Below, one piece after another: positions 1 to 7,394 of a DNA stretch of 15,243 nucleotides (position 1 is its first letter; every line of letters starts with the position of its first letter). Position numbers and translations under genes: made by a program. Source of the stretch: Zelonia costaricensis (lineage: Eukaryota; Euglenozoa; Kinetoplastea; Trypanosomatida; Trypanosomatidae). The notes beneath the pieces are model-generated. The model saw only the letters and a list, made by a program, of their open reading frames with translations, was not told the DNA's origin and searched no databases. The DNA is taken from assembly GCA_030849075.1 (NCBI GenBank), contig JASAOO010003127.1, positions 1-15,243 on the forward strand, in the 5' to 3' direction.

Positions 1-118
1 CGAATGATGCAGTAGAGAAAGAACGACAGGAGAAGCAAGTCGGGCTGAGAAAGGAGAGGGGGAGACGTCGGCGGGGGGGAGGGGGGACGGTGACTGCATG
101 GGTGCGCACGCACGCATG

Positions 119-172
119 CGTGTGCGCTTGTGTGTGTGCGTGTGTGTGTGATTGCGTCTGTGATTGCGTGTG
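119..172. repeat. TG-rich microsatellite
   Basis: Interrupted (TG)n tract on the plus strand with GCG and ATTGCG interruptions; no gene overlaps it convincingly. Confidence 0.85.
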
Positions 173-620
173 GAGAGGAAAACAGAAGAGAGAGAAGGGG
201 GGCAGCAGGGGAGTGCCTCAGACAAGAGAAGGCAGAGAGCGCGCGCCAAGAGGCGGCGCGTCGCAGGAGGCACGAGAAGTGTGAAAGGGGGGGGAGCGGA
301 GGCAGGCGGCGCGGACACAACGTGGAGCAAGCAATGCGCACGCAGCACACACACACAAACGGCAGGAGGAGAAACATGGAAGTCACGAAATCCGGCAATA
401 GGCGGTGAGCGAAGCGGGGCCCTGACACACATTTTCGAAGGCGCACAAAGACGGTGCGTGCACAGATCAAGAAGGAAGGATACACACGCGCAGCCTTGCC
501 GAGAGCCACCAGCAACGCCTGCGCGTGAGGCACGCACACCACACCACACTCGCGCTACTCGCAGCTCGCGCGCACGCGGGGAAAAGAAGGGGGAAGAGAT
601 AGAAAGACACAGACAGACAC

Positions 621-672
621 GCACACTCGCACACACACACACACACACATACACGCACACACGCACACACGA
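621..672. repeat. CA-rich microsatellite
   Basis: Interrupted (CA)n on the plus strand with a core of eleven or so CA units. Confidence 0.85.
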
Positions 673-1405
673 GGCCAGTAACAGAAGCAAACAACAAACC
701 CGAACACAAAAAGGAGGCAAGCACATCGTCTTTCACAAACGGGCGAGTGCTGCAAGGGCTCGAAGGAAGGAAAAGGGGGAGAGAGCGAGAGACACCCACC
801 CCGTCGGGCGGCGATGCGCTGATGCCTCCAAACACACGCCGACACACAGACGCATGCACGCACGCAGATAGCAGGCCACGGATTACAAGAGGGACGGGCA
901 GCCCGAGAACGTGAGGAGGAGATGAAGAGGAAAAGGGGGGAAGAGGTGCCGCGCGAGCGGGGAAGAAGCTGATGATGATCCAGCACGACGGCCGCGGCTG
1001 GCGTCGGTAGTAAGTCCTCGTGGAGGCGTCGTATGGTGCCGTCCACAAAGCCGTCTATTGGTAAGTGCGGGTGCGCGTTGGGGGATGGGTGTGTGACAGG
1101 AGCGCGTGGCTGACTGGCACGGAGACGGGGGGGGGTGCTAGCCGGAAGGGCATCAACGCGTCGACACGGTGCAAGAGCTCAGACAAACACCACAAACACA
1201 TGAAGTGCTTCCCAGCGACGTCGATGACCAGAGGCAAAAGGGGGAAAAAAAACAAAAAGCGGGAAGGAGATGGTGGAGGAGGAACTTGTCCTTGTGCCCC
1301 CTCCCCAGCGGCAGCAGGTCCTCGCGCAGAGCAGCTCCTCGGCAACGCCACCCAGTGCGCGGCCTCGCCCCTCCTTGAAGTCTCCCCCGTCTCCGTCCCC
1401 TCCCC

Positions 1406-1657
1406 CCCCAACTGGCCGCGCACAGACACACAGAAAGCCCATCGCCCCCTGTGTTGTCCATCTCTCTGCCGCACGTCCGCTCCCCCCCCGCCCCCCCCAC
1501 ACAATCGAGGAGCTCCTGCACAGGCACGCGCACAAGCACCCGCACGATCGCCCACACACNCCCCAACTGGCCGCGCACAGACACACAGAAAGCGCATCGC
1601 CCCCCTGTGTTGTCCATCTCTCTGCCGCACGTCCGCTCCCCCCCCCCACACGATCGC
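1406..1657. repeat. Imperfect direct repeat (two copies, about 155-base period) beside an N
   Basis: Copy one starts at 1406 and copy two at 1561, each beginning CCCCAACTGGCCGCGCACAG and running nearly identical for about 95 bases, through a GTGTTGTCCATCTCTCTGCC block into a C-run and an ACACRATCG end. Differences are single bases and C-run lengths. The undetermined base at 1560 directly precedes copy two, so the copy number may be wrong. Confidence 0.8.
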
Positions 1658-1660
1658 CAA

Positions 1661-1685
1661 TACACACACACACACAGACACACAT
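1661..1685. repeat. CA microsatellite
   Basis: Short (CA)n tract immediately after the second copy of the direct repeat. Confidence 0.8.
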
Positions 1686-2009
1686 AAGAGATAACAAGTT
1701 GAAGGGCATCTGCGATAGCAAAGCTCAGCAATGCGCAGTGCGTCAGCTCGAGAGGGAAGACGGGGGGAGGGGAGGCCAGCAGAGTCGCAGAGCTTCAGGC
1801 AGGTACGCCGAGGCAAGCGACACACAAGAAAAAAAAGATATGGCAAAGGAGAGAAGGTACGCTGCGCAGCAGCGGCGGGGGGTGGGAGACGAGGGGGTGG
1901 AGACGTGGCTGTGACATGCGAAAAGGGCTCAAAGCGAAGTCGGAGGCGAGCCAGCCAAAGCGCAAAAGGGGAAAGAAGCCGAACGAAGGCCCAGCGCGAC
2001 CACGCGCGA

Positions 2010-2049
2010 GTGCGTGTGTGTGCGGTGTTCGTGTGTGCGTGTGGGTGGG
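2010..2049. repeat. TG-rich microsatellite
   Basis: Interrupted (TG)n on the plus strand, in the gene-free region downstream of PKAR. Confidence 0.75.
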
Positions 2050-2620
2050 GGAGGGACCAGCAAGCGATGGCAAGGTATGTACATGGCCGCCACGCGCACT
2101 CGCCTCACCCCCGCCCCCCTCCCCACCCCCGCGTTCTCGTCAGCCACGGCACCCCTCCCCTCCTCCCTAGCTCCCGTAAGAGAAGGATTAGCCGAGCGCA
2201 CGTGTGGAGCAGCGATTCGCGGAGGAACGACATGGCGGGAGTGATGACTCCAGCCACGGAGAGACAAGGCCGGGGTGCGCGGCGGTGGCGGTGGTTGAGT
2301 TGAGTTGATGGTGCGCGGGTGAAGGACGGCGCACTGATGTGCATCACGGATGCGACTGCCCGCTGCACGGGAGGAGGGGGAGGAGAGGAGAAGGCAAGGG
2401 AGACGTGCAGAACAAAGGGCACGCGTGCATCCATGCACACACACGCACACGTGCACATGGCGGCGCAGACGACAATGTGTTCGTGGCACCTGCGCTATGG
2501 CTTCTCCTCTTCCCCTCGACGCTTCCACGCACCACGTCAGCCCACCCCCCTCCCACCCCCCCGTCTCTCGCCTCCACCGCTGCCCTTCCCCTCCCCTCCC
2601 CTCCCCTTCTTCTATGTGTG

Positions 2621-2672
2621 CGCACACACACACACACACGCACACACACACATACACACACACACATACACC
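2621..2672. repeat. CA-rich microsatellite at the start of the PKAR 3' UTR
   Basis: Interrupted (CA)n on the plus strand, so (UG)n in the PKAR transcript, beginning about 10 bases after the TAG stop. Confidence 0.85.
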
Positions 2673-2681
2673 TCTTCGTGT

Positions 2682-4184
2682 CTACACGCTGGCGGTGGCG
2701 CTCTGGTGCTGCTGCAGGATGCGCTGGTAGTACTCGTACTTGGCAGAGCTGCTATCACGCTTCAGCACGTCCATGACGGGGCCCATGCACATCTCGAAGT
2801 GGCGGCGGTTCAGCTTCGCCGTCGTGACGTCCGTGACGGCGACGACATCAGCGACGGTGCGGTGCTCGTTCAAGAACTCGAGCTCGCCGATGTGATCGCC
2901 GCTGTGGAACTCGCACACCTTCTTCTCCTTCCCGTTCTCGTCGCGGCCAATCACCTCCACCGTGCCCTCGATGATGATGTACAGCCACTCCCCCTCCTCG
3001 TCGTAGTGGATGATGTAGTCGCCCTCGGCAAACTCGTCGCTCGTCAGCGCGTCGGCGACCTGCATACGCTCGTAGTCGTCCAGGCTCTGCAGGAACGGCA
3101 CGTTGGCCAGCATCGCCACGTACGTCTCGCGGCGGCGGATGCAGGAGCCCATCACGAGGTGGCGGTACGTGTCGCGGTCCAGCACCCAGGCCACCAGTGC
3201 CTCGGTGCACACCTTCACCGTCGCCACGGCAGGTGTGTCGTACAGCAGCTCGATCTCACCCACCGCCGTGCCCTCGGTCTTGAGGAACACCTTCTGGCCC
3301 TCCTTGATGATGTCCGCCTGCCCGCTCTGGATCACGTAGAGCTTGTCGCAGTTCGGTTGGTTGAACTCGATGATGCACTCATCCTTCACGAACTCCTCCC
3401 GGTACATGGCGCGCGCCACCGTCAAAATGTCCTTCGACCCGAGGAAACCGAAGAGCACGTTGTGGCTGAGCAGCTCGCAGATCATGTCGAGCTCCTCCTG
3501 TGACTTCTCGTGCACCGGCGCAACGAAGTGCTTCGCCTTCTCGGGGTCGATGCCCTCGGAGCGCACCGTCTGCCGCCGCGCGCGGCCGGCGCCCAGCGAG
3601 GTGAGGTCGGCCGTGGTCTGCATGGGCACCCACTCCGTGCCCTCCCCAAAGGCCACCTCGGGCTTCGCGTTCACCTCCTGCTCCGAGTCCCACAAGTTGC
3701 GCGTGTTCTCCTCGCACTGCTTCGTGATCTTGTTGCGCAGCTCGAAGTCGATGCGGGTTTCTGTCACCTCGATGCGGCACATGCGCTTGTTCACCTGCGC
3801 CAGCGACAGCAGCTTCCGGCCAGCGTAGTTAGAGATGGGGTTGTTGCTGAGGTTCAGCGCGTTGGCGGTGGGGTGCACCTTCAGCACCTCCACCATGCGG
3901 TCGATCACCGTGTTGCCCTTCACAGCCTCCTCGTTGAGGTCGGAGTTGTACAGCTTCTGGTCGGCCGCGTTCAGCATGCGGAAGCAGCTGAGGTGCTCAA
4001 TCACGTCCAGCACGGCGAGCAGGCCGCGGTTGCCCACGTAGTTGTTGCTCAGGTCGATCTCCTGGATGCTGTCGAAGGTCTCGTGGCCTCGGAAGAAGGC
4101 GACGAGCTCGGGGTTGGGCGTCTTCACACCCTGCTGCTTGCACGCCTGCAGAAACAGCGAAACAGGAGTGTCCTCGGCCGACAT
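2682..4184 (-). CDS. PKAR1: Protein kinase A regulatory subunit (kinetoplastid type)
   Basis: A 500-residue protein matching the kinetoplastid PKA regulatory subunit, which holds the PKA catalytic subunit inactive until a ligand binds. Seen: no RI/RII-like docking helix; instead leucine-rich-repeat-like segments at about 38-62 (IDLSNNYVGNRGL) and 107-130 (ALNLSNNPISNY). An inhibitor sequence RRQTV lies at 203-207, a phosphorylatable Thr as in type II subunits. Two cyclic-nucleotide-binding folds follow, about 243-350 and 362-475. The phosphate-binding Arg is absent from both pockets: site A reads GEIELLYDTPAVAT (309-322, Ala319 for Arg) and site B GELEFLNEHRTVAD (433-446, Thr443 for Arg). This fits published work showing that trypanosomatid PKA is insensitive to cAMP and answers to purine nucleosides. 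Start: 4184 is the first in-frame ATG; the frame is open to 4322 but only from a TTG, and about 500 residues is normal for the family. Stop is TAG. It is the last gene of the array seen here. Confidence 0.95.
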   Translation of the reverse strand: MSAEDTPVSLFLQACKQQGVKTPNPELVAFFRGHETFDSIQEIDLSNNYVGNRGLLAVLDVIEHLSCFRMLNAADQKLYNSDLNEEAVKGNTVIDRMVEVLKVHPTANALNLSNNPISNYAGRKLLSLAQVNKRMCRIEVTETRIDFELRNKITKQCEENTRNLWDSEQEVNAKPEVAFGEGTEWVPMQTTADLTSLGAGRARRQTVRSEGIDPEKAKHFVAPVHEKSQEELDMICELLSHNVLFGFLGSKDILTVARAMYREEFVKDECIIEFNQPNCDKLYVIQSGQADIIKEGQKVFLKTEGTAVGEIELLYDTPAVATVKVCTEALVAWVLDRDTYRHLVMGSCIRRRETYVAMLANVPFLQSLDDYERMQVADALTSDEFAEGDYIIHYDEEGEWLYIIIEGTVEVIGRDENGKEKKVCEFHSGDHIGELEFLNEHRTVADVVAVTDVTTAKLNRRHFEMCMGPVMDVLKRDSSSAKYEYYQRILQQHQSATASV

Positions 4185-4246
4185 GACGGGGAGTGATCGG
4201 GGGGCCTTTCCGGGGGTGGGGCGACGGGATACGCGGGCGAGCTGGT

Positions 4247-4279
4247 CTTGTAGGGGATCGGCGAGGAGGACGAGCGGGG
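4247..4279 (-). promoter_or_regulatory. Candidate spliced-leader acceptor for PKAR, proximal
   Basis: A second, weaker pyrimidine-rich tract (CCCCGCTCGTCCTCCTCGCC on the minus strand) is followed by AG at 4248-4247, which would give a leader of about 62 bases. Either acceptor keeps 4184 as the first AUG. Confidence 0.3.
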
Positions 4280-4392
4280 CGCGGCACAAGGTCTGGCGTC
4301 GTGGTCGGCTCGCGCGCGGCAACGAAGGTGGCAGGCGAAGACGCGGAGTTCGTGGCGCGGGGAGGTGGACTCGAGGTCAGGCGCGTGGTGAA

Positions 4393-4427
4393 CTCCGAAA
4401 AGAAGAGGGGGAGGAGGAACAAGGAGC
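4393..4427 (-). promoter_or_regulatory. Candidate spliced-leader acceptor for PKAR, distal
   Basis: The strongest pyrimidine tract in this spacer (GCTCCTTGTTCCTCCTCCCC then CTCTTCTTTTC on the minus strand) is followed by AG at 4394-4393. This gives a leader of about 208 bases without any ATG before 4184. Confidence 0.45.
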
Positions 4428-4476
4428 TAAAAGGCAAAGCGGGCGTGTAGCGCGGATGCGTACTGCGCCACCACGA

Positions 4477-4560
4477 GGGGGGGAGGGGGGGGAGGGGGGG
4501 GGGACATTAGGCGGCGGGAGAGCGATGGAGGGATGGTGTGAGCATTGGGGGGGGGGGGGG
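4477..4560 (+). repeat. Long G-runs (G7-A-G8-A-G10 and G14)
   Basis: Plus-strand G-runs at 4477-4503 and 4547-4560 in the MYST-PKAR spacer. They could form a G-quadruplex on the non-transcribed strand; in the transcript they are C-rich pyrimidine tracts and may serve in RNA processing. Homopolymer lengths may carry sequencing error. Confidence 0.8.
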
Positions 4561-4601
4561 CGCAAAGCAGATGCAGAGCGTGTGTGGCTGGGGCTTAGGC
4601 T

Positions 4602-4635
4602 TGTGTGTGTGTGTGTGTGTATGTGTGTGTGTGTG
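4602..4635. repeat. TG microsatellite
   Basis: Nearly pure (TG)n on the plus strand in the MYST-PKAR spacer, followed about 35 bases later by a short CA tract (4671-4684) able to pair with it. Confidence 0.85.
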
Positions 4636-4985
4636 CGAGGCTCGGTAGGTGGACGCGTGGAGTCCTTGCAGACACACACACACGCCAGCGAGAGGGACCA
4701 GGACGCGAGAACCACGTGCAGCGGCAGACCTACGATGGCCACGCTGCTGCCAGCATGCATAGGCACGTGGCGGTGGCCGTCTGCGGGCACACCTCGACAG
4801 TCCCTTTAAGTTCTTCGCTTTCGTGTTGAGAAATTGCACGTGCGCACAATCTTGTGCGAGTGTGTGACAGGGGGGGTGAGTAGGTTGATGTGTGCGCTCT
4901 GCGCACCAACACGCGCGCGCAGGAAGCAGCACGCCGCGGGGATGCTCCCCCCTTCGCCTCTTTCCCTCCTCACGGCGCGCTCCAT

Positions 4986-6935
4986 TCAGTAGTGAAACTG
5001 GGTCACGTCGTATGCGTACTCCCCGCGGCTGTCCCGCACGAGCCACCGCTTATCGAAGCGCGCGCACGCGTGCGACGACTTGGCGTGCCGCGCCGACGCG
5101 GTCGCGGCCTCGAGGAGGCGCGGCTCGAGCACCAGCGTCGCCTCATACCGCGGCGCGGACAGTGAAGGCGCGGTGGCCGCGACTGAGGTCGGTGCGGAGG
5201 CGCCGGGCACACCCGTCGCCGAAGCGGCCGCCGTGCCCGTGCTGCCGCTGCTGGAGGCCCCGATGCGGCCCGAAATGCGCCGCGCCCGCGGTCTGCCCGA
5301 TGCAGACGCAGGCGACGGCGCGCTCGATGTGGTGGCGCTGCGGTGCTCGTCACCGCTGCTATCACCTTCTCCTTCGCTGCTGCTGCTGCTGCTGCTGGTG
5401 TCCCCACCCCTCATGGCACCTGCGGCGTGTGGCGCGGCGTGGTAGAAGGTGAACTCGCTCTGCAGCAGCAGCATCTCCAGGTCGCTCGCGTGCAGGGGGA
5501 CATCCAGCAGTGCGCGCAGCTCGGCGAGGGTGAAGCGGGGGTCCGGCGGCGGGGCGGTGCGCGAGGCGGCGCGGCGCGGCAGCGGCACCACCGCAGCCAG
5601 CGAGCGGAGAAGCGCGCGGCGCCAGTAGGACAGCAGCAGCGACTGCCCATGCGGGGAGAAGGGGCGGCTCACGGCGCCGCCGCCCGTCCCGCACACGGCG
5701 CAGCCGCACCGCCGCTGCCGCCGCTGCGTCATCCAGTAGGCGAGGTCGAGCAGGAAGGTGGCCACCCGCGTGCGCTGGAACATAGGCAGAGTGAGGATGC
5801 AGGAGAGGGCGTGGTCGGGCTGGTGCTTCAGCCGGCTGAGGTACCCCATGACCGCGTCACCGCCCCAGTCCTCTGCATCGAAGGTGCGCGCGGCCTCGCG
5901 GAACGCCTCGTCGGACAGCGTCGGCTCCGACGCGGTGCCTGGAATGTACGGCAGCGCGCCGCGTGGCATCGTGACGACGACGTACTCGTAGAGGTCGACG
6001 TCGTTGCAGAGCAGCTTGCTCTCGATGCACTGCTTGCCCAGGAGGGAGAGGCACCGGCAGTAGTGCAGGTGCTTGGCGCCGTCGACTAGGAACGCCTTGA
6101 AGCCGCCGTCCACGTCGTGGTACAGCATCCGGCCCGGCGGGGTGTGGAGGCGGCAGTAGAGCCCGGCGAGGTGCACGTAGTACTGCTCGCGCGTAAAGAA
6201 CGGAGAGAGGCAGCGGTGGCACACGTAGACGGAGTGACAGACGTCGTCATCGGGAGGCGCGAGGTACTGCAGCGCCGCGTACGGTGCCGCGAACCAGGGC
6301 TGAAAGGCGTAGCAGAGGTACACGACCTCGCACACGGCGGAGTCCCGGTCCATGGCCGCCACCCACTCCTCGGGCACCTCGCGCGACTGCACCGCGCTCG
6401 CCGCGGCGCGCTCTGCCGAGTTTATCGCCTCATCCCCACCCGGCCCGGCACCCGCAGCCGCTGGCGTAGCTGCTGCTGCAGCTGACGCGGTCGCCGGTGC
6501 AGCCAGCGGGTCCAGCGCGCCCTCATCATACCAGCCATCGAGGCTGTAGCGGTAGCCGTTGGCAGACACAAAGCCGTTGCCAGTGCTGCGCAGCTCGTTG
6601 TAGCTGTGCTCGGTGCCGCTGCCAACCGTGCCAAGAGCGGCGCCGCTCCACGACGGGGCCGCAGCCTTGCGGCGCTGCCGCGCAAGCCCTGCGCCGAACT
6701 CGATGTGAGTCGCGTGCACGTAGCACAGTCGCCGTGTTGCGTCCTCGGCGTGCACCCGCACACCAATCACAACACCTGTCACGGCGAAGCCCTCAGATGG
6801 CACTGGAGGCGCGCCGCTCGTCGAGGCTGCTGCGGCTGCGGTTGGAGGGAGGCTGGAGCTCACGGTGCCCGCGGCGACATCGAGGACACGGGAGGCGTCA
6901 GGGAGGCGCAGGCGGCAGCGCTGGCCCACCTCCAT
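4986..6935 (-). CDS. MYST-family histone acetyltransferase homologue with atypical active site
   Basis: A 649-residue protein that would act in the nucleus on histone tails if it keeps the family role. Seen in order: a probable chromo-barrel, split by a long insert (about 51-76 and 128-143); an Ala/Gly-rich linker (144-182); the MYST zinc finger C239-x2-C242-x12-H255-x5-C261; a VDG..KHLHYCRCLSLLGK block (284-301); and ESKLLCNDVD (305-314), whose Lys307 matches the autoacetylated MYST lysine. Next comes SCILTLP with Cys379 at the catalytic Cys position. The acetyl-CoA loop, normally QRxGxG, reads QRTRVA (387-392). The usual PEKPLS Glu position appears as VSRPFS (422-427). A small Cys cluster (CGCAVC, 410-415) is inserted, and a Ser/Ala-rich insert (512-600, with seven AGC Ser codons) interrupts the C-terminal region. 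Start 6935 is the first in-frame ATG; the frame upstream opens at a GTG. Trypanosomatids have several MYST enzymes (HAT1-HAT4); I cannot say which this is, or whether it is active. Confidence 0.85.
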   Translation of the reverse strand: MEVGQRCRLRLPDASRVLDVAAGTVSSSLPPTAAAAASTSGAPPVPSEGFAVTGVVIGVRVHAEDATRRLCYVHATHIEFGAGLARQRRKAAAPSWSGAALGTVGSGTEHSYNELRSTGNGFVSANGYRYSLDGWYDEGALDPLAAPATASAAAAATPAAAGAGPGGDEAINSAERAAASAVQSREVPEEWVAAMDRDSAVCEVVYLCYAFQPWFAAPYAALQYLAPPDDDVCHSVYVCHRCLSPFFTREQYYVHLAGLYCRLHTPPGRMLYHDVDGGFKAFLVDGAKHLHYCRCLSLLGKQCIESKLLCNDVDLYEYVVVTMPRGALPYIPGTASEPTLSDEAFREAARTFDAEDWGGDAVMGYLSRLKHQPDHALSCILTLPMFQRTRVATFLLDLAYWMTQRRQRRCGCAVCGTGGGAVSRPFSPHGQSLLLSYWRRALLRSLAAVVPLPRRAASRTAPPPDPRFTLAELRALLDVPLHASDLEMLLLQSEFTFYHAAPHAAGAMRGGDTSSSSSSSEGEGDSSGDEHRSATTSSAPSPASASGRPRARRISGRIGASSSGSTGTAAASATGVPGASAPTSVAATAPSLSAPRYEATLVLEPRLLEAATASARHAKSSHACARFDKRWLVRDSRGEYAYDVTQFHY

Positions 6936-6950
6936 GCGTCGCCGAAGCAC

Positions 6951-7011
6951 GTGGTGTGTGTATGCACGTGTGTGTTGAGGTGTTGAGGTGCTGATGTGTG
7001 TGTGTTGTGTG
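6951..7011. repeat. TG-rich tract forming the MYST gene leader
   Basis: Interrupted TG-rich sequence on the plus strand, so a CA-rich leader in the transcript, ending about 15 bases before the ATG. It contains a tandem CACCTCAA repeat in the sense direction. Confidence 0.8.
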
Positions 7012-7015
7012 CACG

Positions 7016-7021
7016 CTACAT
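7016..7021 (-). promoter_or_regulatory. Minimal start-stop uORF (ATGTAG) in the MYST gene leader
   Basis: On the minus strand the six bases ATGTAG lie 81 bases upstream of the MYST gene ATG and just inside the leader predicted from the AG at 7035-7034. It is the only ATG between that acceptor and the main start. Start-stop elements are known in other eukaryotes to stall ribosomes; a role here is inference and depends on the acceptor used. Confidence 0.4.
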
Positions 7022-7033
7022 TCAGTCCCCGCA

Positions 7034-7068
7034 CTGCACAGTGGGAGGGGGGACCAGAGAGAAAAGTG
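7034..7068 (-). promoter_or_regulatory. Candidate spliced-leader acceptor for the MYST gene
   Basis: Minus-strand CACTTTTCTCTCTGGTCCCC continues through TCCCACTGTG to the first AG at 7035-7034. The leader would be about 98 bases and consist mostly of CA-rich sequence. Confidence 0.5.
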
Positions 7069-7123
7069 ACGGAGAACGGAGCACAGGTGGGGAGGTGCAG
7101 GTGCGCATGCAGTAGGTGCGGTC

Positions 7124-7150
7124 AACACACACACACGCACACGAGCACAC
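7124..7150. repeat. CA-rich microsatellite
   Basis: Interrupted (CA)n on the plus strand in the TPR-MYST spacer; opposite polarity to the tract at 6951-7011. Confidence 0.75.
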
Positions 7151-7394
7151 GTGAGCGAGAGCTCGATACGGATGCCCCGCACTCTGCCGGCACCTACTCA
7201 AGAGAGGCGGTGAGAGAGCGACGGTCCTGAGTGCTGTGCGCGCCGGCTTCTGCTCCGCCATGTGGGACGACCTGCACCGCCTGCACTATTGGGTTTGTCA
7301 GGTTGCCGGTTGGGCGGACACGAGCACGCGGCTGCGCCGCACGCCACTTCGCATCTATGCAAGCACCTCTATCCAGCACGCACGCCCCCACGGC

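Larger units (their letters stand above)
1..2681. other. Gene-free low-complexity region downstream of PKAR
   Basis: No credible coding sequence on either strand. Open frames here are driven by CA/TG and purine or pyrimidine tracts, and the longest minus-strand ones (467-1048 and 1055-1846) open at TTG rather than ATG. The part next to 2681 is probably PKAR 3' UTR. A less repetitive island sits at about 960-1070. Base composition swings: the plus strand is purine-rich at 1-960 but pyrimidine-rich at about 1290-1670 and 2095-2615. Confidence 0.7.
4185..4985. other. MYST-PKAR intergenic region
   Basis: An 801-base spacer expected to hold the MYST 3' UTR, its polyadenylation site and the PKAR leader. 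It contains the G-runs, the TG tract, both candidate acceptors, and a small inverted repeat CGCACAA-TC-TTGTGCG at 4843-4858. No gene seen. Confidence 0.75.
6936..7394. other. TPR-MYST intergenic region
   Basis: A 459-base spacer holding the TPR gene 3' UTR and the CA-rich MYST leader. No gene seen. Confidence 0.75.

Noticed and set aside
164..871. A 235-codon plus-strand frame near the left edge
   Set aside because: Low-complexity Arg/Thr/His product driven by purine and CA tracts; wrong strand for the array.
467..1048. Minus-strand frame that could be the next gene after PKAR
   Set aside because: It has no ATG at all in frame, opening at TTG, and crosses a CA tract as a Cys-Val run.
2319..3503. 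A 394-codon plus-strand frame opposite PKAR, and a 228-codon frame at 3510-4196
   Set aside because: They are antisense shadows of a well-supported gene with GC-rich third positions; the products are His/Val/Leu/Arg-rich with no domain.
4185..4322. N-terminal extension of PKAR by 46 residues
   Set aside because: The frame is open, but begins at TTG with no ATG; the 500-residue form has the usual family length.
4843..4858. Perfect 7-base inverted repeat as a terminator hairpin
   Set aside because: Too short, with a two-base loop; trypanosomatid Pol II units do not use such terminators.
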